A stretch of 37,734 bases of DNA from Lachnospiraceae bacterium (GTDB lineage: Bacteria > Bacillota > Clostridia > Lachnospirales > Lachnospiraceae), in contig JAFTVH010000047.1 in NCBI GenBank assembly GCA_017465845.1, forward strand, positions 1 to 37,734, read 5' to 3'. The notes under the pieces were generated by a model. The model saw only the letters and a list, made by a program, of their open reading frames with translations. It was not told where the DNA came from and did no database searches. Below are positions 16,030-22,859 of the stretch, one piece after another. The position numbers and the translations under genes are program-made. Position 1 is the stretch's first letter. Each line of letters opens with the position of its first letter.

Positions 16030-17094
16030 ATGAACCAGATATCTCTTAATGAAGTACTGAAACAGTTTGATATTTACCTGAATGCAGCATCCTACGGAAA
16101 CGGCCACATCAATGATACTTATTGTGTAGATGGTCCCCAGTATATCCTGCAGAGAATCAACACCTCTATCTTCCATAATCCGGATGAATTAATGAGCAAT
16201 ATTGAGAACGTAACCTCTTTTCTGCGAAAAAAGATCATTGCCGCCGGCGGAAATCCTGACAGAGAAACCCTGACTGTCATCCGCACCAATGATGGAGAAA
16301 ATTACTATAAAATTGATGACCGGAACGTTTTCAGAGTATATAAATTCATCTCTCATACCAAGACCATTGAAAATGATAAAACACTGGATGACTTATACCA
16401 GGCCGGAAAAGGCTTCGGTAATTTCCAGAAGCTGTTGGATGATTTCCCGGTAGAGATGCTATATGAAACCATTAAAGATTTCCATCACACGCCGAAACGT
16501 GTAGAAGCCTTAAAGGAAGCCATCCGCGAAAACAAAGCCGGTCGTGCTGACAGTGTCAAAGAAGAAATCACTTTTGCCCTGGAAAATGCAAGCTGGGCAG
16601 ACACCGTCATAAAAGGGATCGAAAACGGAGAAATTCCCGTTCGTGTAACCCACAATGATACTAAGATCAACAACATCCTCTTTGATCAGGTCACCGGCGA
16701 AGCAGTCTGTGTCATTGACCTGGACACTGTTATGCCTGGAAGCATGTTATATGACTTTGGCGATGCACTGCGCATGGGCGGTTCTACTGCTGCCGAGGAT
16801 GAAACCGACCTTGATAAGGTGTGGTTTGACGTAGCAGCTTACGAGCATTTTGCCAAAGGGTATCTGAGCGAAATGAAAGATTATCTGACCCCTGCAGAAC
16901 TAAAGCTGCTGCCATTTTCTGTAAAGCTTCTGACCTACGAATGCGGCATCAGGTTCCTGACCGATTACCTGAACGGAGATACTTACTTTAAGATTCACCG
17001 CGAGCACCACAATCTTGACAGAGCAAGAAATCAGTTTAAACTGGTGGCTGATATTGCGAAGAAAGAACAAGAACTTGCAGATATTGTAAAATAG
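16030..17094 (+). CDS. N-acetylhexosamine 1-kinase-like phosphotransferase
   Basis: A 354-residue kinase of the aminoglycoside-phosphotransferase fold, closest by eye to NahK, which makes GlcNAc/GalNAc 1-phosphate from freed amino sugars of host glycans. Landmarks are GNGHINDTYCVD (about 22-33), the ATP segment PQYILQRINTSIF, the catalytic loop VTHNDTKINNILFD (about 210) and the metal site VIDLDTVMPGSMLYDFGDALR (about 230). GAAGGAG lies 7 bases before the ATG. A weak promoter is possible (TAGACC near 15953, TATACT at 15975). It follows the AraC gene by 94 bases. No lacto-N-biose phosphorylase is present, so the sugar may come from the nearby GH109-like or other glycosidases. Confidence 0.85.
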   Translation: MNQISLNEVLKQFDIYLNAASYGNGHINDTYCVDGPQYILQRINTSIFHNPDELMSNIENVTSFLRKKIIAAGGNPDRETLTVIRTNDGENYYKIDDRNVFRVYKFISHTKTIENDKTLDDLYQAGKGFGNFQKLLDDFPVEMLYETIKDFHHTPKRVEALKEAIRENKAGRADSVKEEITFALENASWADTVIKGIENGEIPVRVTHNDTKINNILFDQVTGEAVCVIDLDTVMPGSMLYDFGDALRMGGSTAAEDETDLDKVWFDVAAYEHFAKGYLSEMKDYLTPAELKLLPFSVKLLTYECGIRFLTDYLNGDTYFKIHREHHNLDRARNQFKLVADIAKKEQELADIVK

Positions 17095-17113
17095 AATCTT
17101 GCTGTTTTTAAAG

Positions 17114-17154
17114 AAAAAGCTAATCCGCCTATATTAGAATGGATTAGCTTTTTT
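17114..17154. terminator. Bidirectional terminator between the kinase and esterase genes
   Basis: A 13-bp stem, AAAAAGCTAATCC with GGATTAGCTTTTT, then six T on the plus strand. The A-rich foot gives a T-run on the minus strand too, so it can end both the kinase transcript and the convergent esterase transcript. Confidence 0.88.
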
Positions 17155-17186
17155 AAAGTTTTTACTCTATGTCAGCAAACACTTCA

Positions 17187-17861
17187 TCAGCCAAAGAGCT
17201 TACTGTCATTATAAATATCGATCAGTTCTGCTGCATTACTGTTTTCATTCGTAAGCAGCCACTCAAATACTTCCGGATTACTGTATGTATCGCTCCATGC
17301 ATTATGCTCATTCTCAGGATAAATGGTAAGCTTTGCGTTTCCTCCGCGTTTGTTGACCCCATTTACCATTTTCTCAGATTCTTCTACGAACACAGAGGCA
17401 TCTTTCTTCCCATGAAAAGCCCATGCCGGTACATTCACCAGACGTGCTGAGTTCCAATACATACCACCGCCACATATAGGCACAATTGCTGCAAAAATCT
17501 CCGGCATACTCATAGCAATCTGCCATGTTGCATAGCCGCCCATGCTGGCTCCCATAGCATATATCCTGGTTTTGTCTGTGAACTCTTCATTAGCTGTCTT
17601 CACAACAAGACGTTCCAGCGTCGGGAACATATCAAACCAGGTATTGGTAGAACACTGCGGTGCTACAGTGATGAATGGAAAATCTTCATATTCGTCCGTT
17701 ATTTTGAAATAAGGATTGTTTATTATCACGTTGATGTCAGTTCCTCTTCCGCCTGCTCCATGGAAAAACATGATTACCGGATATTTCTTTCCGGGTTCGT
17801 AACCATTGGGATATCTTGTTATATATTGGATGTGTTCAAATTGTGATACTTCGTATTTCAT
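17187..17861 (-). CDS. Alpha/beta-hydrolase, carboxylesterase-like
   Basis: A 224-residue serine hydrolase. The triad is visible: nucleophile serine in AMGASMGGYATW (about 105), aspartate in HGKKDASVFVEES (about 154) and histidine in ENEHNAWSD (about 184). The oxyanion segment is MFFHGAGGRGTD. It belongs to the group annotated as dienelactone hydrolase / esterase / prolyl-oligopeptidase-like; several relatives remove acetyl or aryl groups from carbohydrates, so a sugar esterase is possible. There is no signal peptide. It has its own promoter and terminator, and its leader can fold a hairpin over the ribosome binding site. Confidence 0.85.
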   Translation of the reverse strand: MKYEVSQFEHIQYITRYPNGYEPGKKYPVIMFFHGAGGRGTDINVIINNPYFKITDEYEDFPFITVAPQCSTNTWFDMFPTLERLVVKTANEEFTDKTRIYAMGASMGGYATWQIAMSMPEIFAAIVPICGGGMYWNSARLVNVPAWAFHGKKDASVFVEESEKMVNGVNKRGGNAKLTIYPENEHNAWSDTYSNPEVFEWLLTNENSNAAELIDIYNDSKLFG

Positions 17862-17875
17862 GGTATTCGTGTTCC

Positions 17876-17899
17876 TTTCGTAAGCCTCTTTTTACGAAA
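17876..17899 (-). promoter_or_regulatory. Leader hairpin covering the esterase ribosome binding site
   Basis: In the esterase leader TTTCGTAA and TTACGAAA form a perfect 8-bp stem with an 8-base loop, and the inner arm overlaps the GAAAGGAA ribosome binding site (17872-17879). Closing the hairpin would limit translation. Confidence 0.45.
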
Positions 17900-17923
17900 C
17901 AGTTCTGGCTTCATTTCTTTGTT

Positions 17924-17952
17924 ATTATAGTATATATAATAGTTAAAATCAA
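17924..17952 (-). promoter_or_regulatory. Promoter of the esterase gene
   Basis: On the minus strand TTGATT (17947-17952), a 17-bp spacer and a perfect TATAAT (17924-17929). Start of transcription near 17917, a leader of about 56 nt. Confidence 0.7.
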
Positions 17953-17982
17953 TACACGAACTTATATTTATTTTGTACAATT

Positions 17983-18132
17983 GTTACTATTCGTAACAGT
18001 TCAGACAGCCGGCACCGCGCAGTCAAAATCGCACTTCAGTGCGATTTTGCAAGAATTGCGTGCGCCAAAATGCGCTTTTAGCGCATTTTGTGTGCATCTA
18101 CGTAACAGTTCAGACCCCGTCTGAACTGTTAC
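17983..18132. repeat. GTAACAGTTCAG-type palindromic repeat, copy C (compound)
   Basis: This compound copy holds GTAACAGTTCAGAC twice in the same direction (from 17993 and from about 18102) and once inverted (18119-18132); the last two form a perfect 14-bp stem with a CCC loop. Between them are two more perfect hairpins, AAAATCGCAC with GTGCGATTTT and CAAAATGCGC with GCGCATTTTG. A further GTTAC-GTAAC palindrome sits at 17983. It lies between the esterase promoter and the tRNA promoter and has no coding capacity. Confidence 0.8.
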
Positions 18133-18195
18133 TACTATTCAGCTCAGCGGTTGGATGAGTAGTGACAAAAAAAATGAAAAAAGCAAAATTTATTC

Positions 18196-18224
18196 TTGCC
18201 AAAACTCGAATTATGTGATAGAAT
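18196..18224 (+). promoter_or_regulatory. Promoter of tRNA-Leu
   Basis: TTGCCA (18196-18201), a 17-bp spacer and TAGAAT (18219-18224), close to the sigma-A consensus. Start of transcription near 18231, about 29 bases before the tRNA. Confidence 0.75.
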
Positions 18225-18259
18225 AAATTCGTTGTGAAACATTGATATTCAAACAGCAT

Positions 18260-18342
18260 GCCGGCGTGTCGGAATGGCAGACGAGGCAGACTCAAAATCT
18301 GTTGATGGCAACATCGTGCGGGTTCAAGTCCCGCTGCCGGCA
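18260..18342 (+). tRNA. tRNA-Leu (CAA anticodon)
   Basis: A complete class II tRNA of 83 nt. The acceptor stem GCCGGCG pairs with TGCCGGC, with one G-U. The anticodon loop reads CT-CAA-AA on a CAGA/TCTG stem, so it decodes UUG. A long variable arm, TGATG-GCAA-CATCG, is diagnostic of leucine or serine tRNA; the anticodon decides for leucine. The T-arm is GCGGG-TTCAAGT-CCCGC. CCA is not encoded. It has its own promoter and terminator and is flanked by repeat copies C and D. Confidence 0.96.
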
Positions 18343-18347
18343 GTACT

Positions 18348-18390
18348 AAAAACCGTAGACCCTTGATTTTATTGGGTTTACGGTTTTTTC
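18348..18390 (+). terminator. Terminator of tRNA-Leu
   Basis: AAAAACCGTAGACCC (18348-18362) pairs with GGGTTTACGGTTTTTT (18374-18389), giving a strong stem and T-run directly after the tRNA. Confidence 0.88.
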
Positions 18391-18437
18391 TTTTCCAATA
18401 TTTTGCTTACCTCAGAAGTAGGCTGTACGAATCTTCA

Positions 18438-18531
18438 GTTACAGTTCACATGCAATGTCATCAACTTAAGCAGATATCTAATTTTTTATAGAAATCTGCT
18501 TAAGTTGATGACATTGGGTGTGAACTGTAAC
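18438..18531. repeat. GTTACAGTTCACA-type palindromic repeat, copy D (perfect)
   Basis: The best-preserved copy. Its ends, GTTACAGTTCACA (18438-18450) and TGTGAACTGTAAC (18519-18531), are perfect inverted repeats. Inside, 18454-18475 and 18494-18515 form a perfect 22-bp stem around an A/T-rich loop. The whole 94 bases could extrude as one hairpin. It lies between the tRNA terminator and the promoter of the coiled-coil gene. Confidence 0.85.
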
Positions 18532-18593
18532 AATCTTCATATTTATAGCCGGGTAACAACCTTGACAACTAAATAGACTTTGCACTCTGGATG

Positions 18594-18602
18594 TGATATA
18601 AT
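18594..18602 (+). promoter_or_regulatory. Extended -10 promoter of the coiled-coil gene
   Basis: TGA-TATAAT is a full extended -10 box; TAGACT at 18574-18579 is a weak -35 at 17 bp. Transcription would start near 18609, a leader of about 20 nt that carries GGGAGG. Confidence 0.65.
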
Positions 18603-18627
18603 ACTTACACCATGGGAGGTATAAGGT

Positions 18628-18999
18628 ATGGACAAATTAGATTTGATTCTTGAAAAACTAGGAACATTTGAAAATAGCTTCACAACCCTTAAAGACGATG
18701 TATCGTCTCTTAAGGATGACGTTACTACCCTCAAGGATGACGTTACTACCCTCAAGGATGATGTTACTACTCTTAAGGATAACACGGCGACTCTTAATAA
18801 CAAGGTTACTGATTTACAGTTAACACTTGAAAACGAGACTAATCGCAATATTCGTACCATTGCAGAAGGTCATCTGGATCTGAGCAGAAAACTTGATGAC
18901 GCTTTGAAAGTAGAAAATGAAAAGGAAATGCTTATCATTCGTGTCAATATATTAGAGAATGACGTATGCAAAATCAAAACTAAGCTTGAAATAGCATAA
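18628..18999 (+). CDS. Small heptad-repeat coiled-coil protein
   Basis: A 123-residue protein, almost all coiled coil. After MDKLDLILEKLGTFENSFT come near-identical heptads of the form TLKDDVT (residues about 20-60), with leucine and valine at the a and d positions, then a more varied helix to the end. The gene mirrors this as 21-bp tandem units from 18685 to about 18810. There is no signal peptide or membrane segment, so it is probably a cytoplasmic oligomer; its function is unknown. It has GGGAGG before the ATG, its own extended -10 promoter and its own terminator, so it is a single-gene unit. The repeats suggest length variation between strains. Confidence 0.85.
   Translation: MDKLDLILEKLGTFENSFTTLKDDVSSLKDDVTTLKDDVTTLKDDVTTLKDNTATLNNKVTDLQLTLENETNRNIRTIAEGHLDLSRKLDDALKVENEKEMLIIRVNILENDVCKIKTKLEIA
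18685..18810 (+). repeat. 21-bp tandem repeat inside the coiled-coil gene
   Basis: Six units of exactly 21 bp. Units 3 and 4 (18727-18747 and 18748-18768) differ at one base; units 1, 2, 5 and 6 are more diverged. Each unit encodes one seven-residue heptad, so unit gain or loss keeps the frame. Confidence 0.85.
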
Positions 19000-19014
19000 T
19001 TTTATAACTACTAC

Positions 19015-19061
19015 AAAAAGAGTGTAAAGCCTATTTAATTGTAAAGGCTTTACACCTTTTT
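19015..19061 (+). terminator. Terminator of the coiled-coil gene
   Basis: GTGTAAAGCC (19022-19031) pairs with GGCTTTACAC (19046-19055), with A-rich and T-rich feet (CCTTTTTA). Confidence 0.87.
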
Positions 19062-19107
19062 ATTTGGAGGAGGTATAATCTCTTTCTCCTCCTCATATAC
19101 TACAAAC

Positions 19108-19614
19108 ATGAATAAACTAAAACACTACACTATCAAAGGAATTATATTTGTTTTAATTACCGGCACAATTTCGCATTTTATATACGAATGGTCAGGAAAT
19201 AACTTCCTCCTTGGCTTCTTGTTTCCGGTCAATGAATCTGTATGGGAGCATATGAAACTATGCTTTTTCCCCATGCTGTTTTATTCGTCTTATATGAGCA
19301 GCAAACTCGAACCTGATTACCCATGCGTAACTTCGTCCTTACTCTTTGGTGTTTTGCTGAGTACTTTTCTGATACCGGTATTTTTTTACACCTACTCAGG
19401 AATCCTGGGACAAAATCTCACCGTCCTTGACATTGCCACTTTCATAGTGAGTGTGATAGTCTCGTTTATTGCGGTCTATAAACTTTCTTTATCCTGCAAA
19501 CTGGCTTCTCACACATCACTATTAAAATTATTCATATTAATTACAGCAATATGCTTTTTTATATTTACCTACTATCCGCTTAATCTCGGCATTTTTGTAG
19601 ACCCTACAAAGTAA
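19108..19614 (+). CDS. Small integral membrane protein (DUF6512-like)
   Basis: A 168-residue protein with four or five membrane segments, the first at about 10-27 (IKGIIFVLITGTISHFIYEW). The loop FLFPVNESVWEHMKLCFFPM is a strong family-like landmark; I associate it with DUF6512, function unknown. The start is odd: the ATG at 19108 has no ribosome binding site within 15 bases, while a perfect GGAGGAGG (19066-19073) lies 34 bases upstream and can pair with CTCCTCC (19086-19092). TATAAT follows that GGAGGAGG directly, so transcription may start around 19086 and give a short leader. The 3' end faces the SDR gene, 26 bases away. Confidence 0.78.
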   Translation: MNKLKHYTIKGIIFVLITGTISHFIYEWSGNNFLLGFLFPVNESVWEHMKLCFFPMLFYSSYMSSKLEPDYPCVTSSLLFGVLLSTFLIPVFFYTYSGILGQNLTVLDIATFIVSVIVSFIAVYKLSLSCKLASHTSLLKLFILITAICFFIFTYYPLNLGIFVDPTK

Positions 19615-19640
19615 TATTGGATTTTGCCTTCAGCCATATC

Positions 19641-20393
19641 TTAATGGATATACGAACCTCCATTTACATCAATGGTAGCTCCGGTAACATATCTTGCCTC
19701 ATCACTTGCCAAATACACAGCTGCCGCCGCAACGTCCTCTACCTTTCCAAGACCAAGGGGAATAGAATTTCTGAGTTCCTCTACCTCCTCGTCAGTATGC
19801 ACAGCCTTTGTAAAATCTGTAAAGATCACTCCAGGTGCTATAGAATTTACCGTAATATTATGCGGAGCCCCTGTTCTTGCAAGTGTCTTATTCATGGCCA
19901 GTATACCGCTTTTGGAAGCTGCATAATGTACATGTCCAAACAAAGCCTCACGCTGTCCTGCCTGACTTGCCAAAGAAATAATCCTGCCTGAATTTTGCTC
20001 TTTCATCATCTCCATTGCATATTTAGAACACAAAAATGCAGTGGTCAGATTAATATTCATAACTCTCTCCCAGTCTGCAAGGCTCATTTCAAAGATATCT
20101 TTTGCCTGGCTGATTCCCGCATTGTTTACCAAAATATCCAGTCTGCCAAACTCTTTTTTTACAAATGCAAACATTTCCTTCACGTTGTTTTCATCAGCCA
20201 CATCGCCCATAAACATGTCAGCATTTCTTCCAAGAGACCTGATTTCTTCTACTACACGTGAAGCCTCCTCTGTATGGTGCAAATAATTAATTACGATATC
20301 TGCCCCCTGCTTTGCAAATGCAAGAGCAATCCCCTTTCCAATTCCTCTGGATGCGCCTGTTATCAGTGCTACCTTACCTGTTAGATCAAACAT
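19641..20393 (-). CDS. SDR-family NAD(P)-dependent dehydrogenase (FabG-like)
   Basis: A 250-residue short-chain dehydrogenase. It has the cofactor loop TGASRGIG (about 13-20), NNAG in LDILVNNAGIS, catalytic serine in ISLASQAG and the YxxxK in HYAASKSG, and ends with VTGATIDVNGGSYIH. FabG-type annotation is by fold; as the last gene of a fucosidase-containing operon it may oxidise a released sugar such as fucose (inference). GAGAGG lies 7 bases before the ATG at 20393; two earlier in-frame ATGs sit on or before that site. It starts 2 bases after the GH36 stop. Confidence 0.9.
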   Translation of the reverse strand: MFDLTGKVALITGASRGIGKGIALAFAKQGADIVINYLHHTEEASRVVEEIRSLGRNADMFMGDVADENNVKEMFAFVKKEFGRLDILVNNAGISQAKDIFEMSLADWERVMNINLTTAFLCSKYAMEMMKEQNSGRIISLASQAGQREALFGHVHYAASKSGILAMNKTLARTGAPHNITVNSIAPGVIFTDFTKAVHTDEEVEELRNSIPLGLGKVEDVAAAAVYLASDEARYVTGATIDVNGGSYIH

Positions 20394-20395
20394 AT

Positions 20396-22027
20396 TCATA
20401 CCTCTCTTACTTCCCAAATTATTTCCGCATCGTTGGCGTTAATCTGAATCTTACTATCAGAATACTGCAGTGGCTCATTTGTCATATTAAAAACTGCAGT
20501 CACTTTTTTATTGCCACATTTGTTAAATACTTTTATTACACCGCTATGACCAAATAAGCAATCTTCTGTAGGAAGCGGGACATCATCACACATTATGACA
20601 GTTCCGTTTTGGTCCGTTATTGCATCGATGATCTCGGGATTTGTTTCTCCCACCCTATCACTGATATATACAGGACCTCCGCTTATCATTCTTAATATAC
20701 TGCTTTGTTTTGCCGTATCATGGTTCGTCCACCACATATCAAAATCACAGTAGAACAGATTTCCATGAAATACTGCATTATATACATTCTGCTCTATATG
20801 CTCTTTAAAACTTTCCGGTTTATCCGGATAAAAATCATCACTGTTTCTGGATAACACAGAATATGGTCTGTTATGGGCATTGATAGAATGCATTCCCATA
20901 CAATTGATCACATTCTCTCCAAAGCAATCATGTACAGCACGATCTGCCTCCCGCTGCATGATTGCCACAGTATTCACACATTCCGGCATTCCCTTAAGGA
21001 ATTCCAATCCATTGCCCTGAGTATCCATCTTCACGAAATCAACACCCTGCTCTTTCAGGTATTGATACCATTTCCAAAAAAAATCGTATGCCCTTTCTCC
21101 ATTTGGAATGTAATAGCCCGTATGGGTCTTTAAAAGAAGATCCTGCTCTGTTCGATAAAGTTCACTGTCCTTTTCAATTCCGTACCAATAGCCCGTAAAT
21201 GAATGCCACACACCAACCTTCTCGATACCGTAATCTCTTTTGATTCGTTCGATGCAGCCTTTTAACCCATGGGGGAATTTGATTCTGTCTTCGTAAAAAG
21301 AGGTTATTTTGAAATCATTGTCTTCTGATATCTGCGACCATCCATCATCTATCACAAGCCATTTTAAAGGCACCTTTTTTTCCTTCAATTCCTCCAGTTT
21401 ATCAATAATTCCCTGCTCTGTGACATCATGATAAAATGCATTCCATGTGCACCATCCCAGCCCTTTATACATATCAGGCAATTTTTTATCTTTACGCAGC
21501 GGTGTTTTGATATATCCTTTCTTCACCGCATATTCATAAGCACACTGTATTGTCTGATAGGGATCCTTCCCTTCACAGATTACGGCAAATACACCTTTTA
21601 AGTTGTCCGCTCCCTCATAATATCTGGTGAGTTTGATTCTGAGCGTATTTCTCTCATCGGACGGCGATATGTATGAATAGATGTCATCCGGGCTGACAGG
21701 CAGTACCGTCAAGTATCTGCCTGCAATTTTCAGGAGAATATTCTGCACACCGTCAGGTATTTGGGACAAATTCCTTTCAAATGAGGGCCTGGACCAGAAA
21801 GGATTGTACTGTACACGTGATAAAGCACCGTCAATTTCACCGCCTATCACTATGTCCACATAAGCCGCCGGATCCGATTGCAATACTTTCTGAAAGTCAT
21901 ACGGCAGACAGCTGCACATAACATCAATTGATATTTCTGATACATTACCTGTTTGTGTTACTTTCAAACCGTCACCGGCGACCTCATAACCATAATGCCT
22001 GAAATTCAAATAAAGTGTTTGTTCCAT
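20396..22027 (-). CDS. GH36-family alpha-galactosidase (raffinose-synthase/Sip1-like)
   Basis: A 543-residue cytoplasmic glycosidase of the GH36 clan. After an N-terminal beta domain (1-165) the barrel shows GLGWCTWNAFYHDV (about 192), WLVIDDGWSQIS (about 226), VDFVKMDTQGNG with the likely nucleophile aspartate near 334, and VLSRNSDDFYPDKP with the likely acid/base aspartate near 397. These match the raffinose-synthase-related subgroup, whose bacterial members hydrolyse alpha-galactosides. There is no signal peptide. It starts 3 bases after the preceding GDPD gene stop, so the two are translationally coupled. Substrate is unproven; blood-group-B-type or raffinose-type galactosides are options. 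Confidence 0.88.
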   Translation of the reverse strand: MEQTLYLNFRHYGYEVAGDGLKVTQTGNVSEISIDVMCSCLPYDFQKVLQSDPAAYVDIVIGGEIDGALSRVQYNPFWSRPSFERNLSQIPDGVQNILLKIAGRYLTVLPVSPDDIYSYISPSDERNTLRIKLTRYYEGADNLKGVFAVICEGKDPYQTIQCAYEYAVKKGYIKTPLRKDKKLPDMYKGLGWCTWNAFYHDVTEQGIIDKLEELKEKKVPLKWLVIDDGWSQISEDNDFKITSFYEDRIKFPHGLKGCIERIKRDYGIEKVGVWHSFTGYWYGIEKDSELYRTEQDLLLKTHTGYYIPNGERAYDFFWKWYQYLKEQGVDFVKMDTQGNGLEFLKGMPECVNTVAIMQREADRAVHDCFGENVINCMGMHSINAHNRPYSVLSRNSDDFYPDKPESFKEHIEQNVYNAVFHGNLFYCDFDMWWTNHDTAKQSSILRMISGGPVYISDRVGETNPEIIDAITDQNGTVIMCDDVPLPTEDCLFGHSGVIKVFNKCGNKKVTAVFNMTNEPLQYSDSKIQINANDAEIIWEVREV

Positions 22028-22030
22028 TGC

Positions 22031-22792
22031 TTATTCCAAAATATTTGTAGTAATAAAGTCCACGCCCCACTCAATCAGCATCTCTGCCTCTTCCTTAGTA
22101 TCACATACCCAGCAGTTCACTTTATGATTATTAGCATGTACCTCATCTACAACTTCTTTTGTTAATCCTTTACAATAAACATCCAAATCCAGATTATGGC
22201 GATTTAATTTATCGATCAGCTCACTCAGTGGCTGATCCTGAACTCCGGTTAAAAGCTGCAGTGGCTGGTCGGCAAGCAACTTTCTCAAGATCACAAGATT
22301 CTGATATGCGAAAGAAATAAAGATAATGCCATCAATATAACCCAGTCCCTTTATTTCCTCCACCATTCTTTCCAGGTCTTCTTCTTTAAACGGACCTTTT
22401 AACTCCAGTATGCATTTTTTATCATACTTTTTACAGATATTAATATAATCTGCAAGACTCGGAATGATGAGATCCGGCCTTTTTCCTGTATCGTTTCCTT
22501 TCAGTCCTGCTTTTCTATCCGATTCGTTAAGATTATACAGGCATATCTTTTTGATCAGATCCGTCGATGATGTTTTCACATTGATATTATCACCGGCGGT
22601 TCTTACTGTATTCTCATCATGAATTGTCACAAACTTACCGTCACCTGTTACATGTACATCTGTCTCTATTCCATAATAGCTTCTGTTTCCCCCGGCCACG
22701 AATGCCGGTATGGAATTCTCCGGTTCCAAACCACTTAACCCTCTATGCGCAACCATTAACACGTTCCTTCTATCAATCTTTATTGTATCCAT
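22031..22792 (-). CDS. Glycerophosphodiester phosphodiesterase
   Basis: A 253-residue GDPD-domain protein with VAHRGLSGLEPENSIPAF (HRG plus the PENS motif, residues about 14-31), GIETDVHVTGDGKFVTIHDENT with metal and catalytic residues, LELKGPF, and the C-terminal VNCWVCDTKEEAEMLIEWGVDFITTN. Such enzymes cut glycerophosphodiesters to glycerol 3-phosphate. It has no signal peptide or membrane segment, so it acts in the cytoplasm. Its place between two glycosidases suggests a role on a phosphodiester-decorated glycan or on glycerophospho-sugars, but that is inference. Confidence 0.92.
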   Translation of the reverse strand: MDTIKIDRRNVLMVAHRGLSGLEPENSIPAFVAGGNRSYYGIETDVHVTGDGKFVTIHDENTVRTAGDNINVKTSSTDLIKKICLYNLNESDRKAGLKGNDTGKRPDLIIPSLADYINICKKYDKKCILELKGPFKEEDLERMVEEIKGLGYIDGIIFISFAYQNLVILRKLLADQPLQLLTGVQDQPLSELIDKLNRHNLDLDVYCKGLTKEVVDEVHANNHKVNCWVCDTKEEAEMLIEWGVDFITTNILE

Positions 22793-22859
22793 AATCCTTT
22801 CATCCCTTTCCTGTCATACATATTTACTCTATTTTCTTTTAATGTCATACCTGTTTTGT

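Noticed and set aside
9004-18531. The recurring GTAACAGTTCA motif as a CRISPR-like array
   Set aside because: The copies are few, inverted, far apart and surrounded by genes; there is no regular spacer length and no cas gene.
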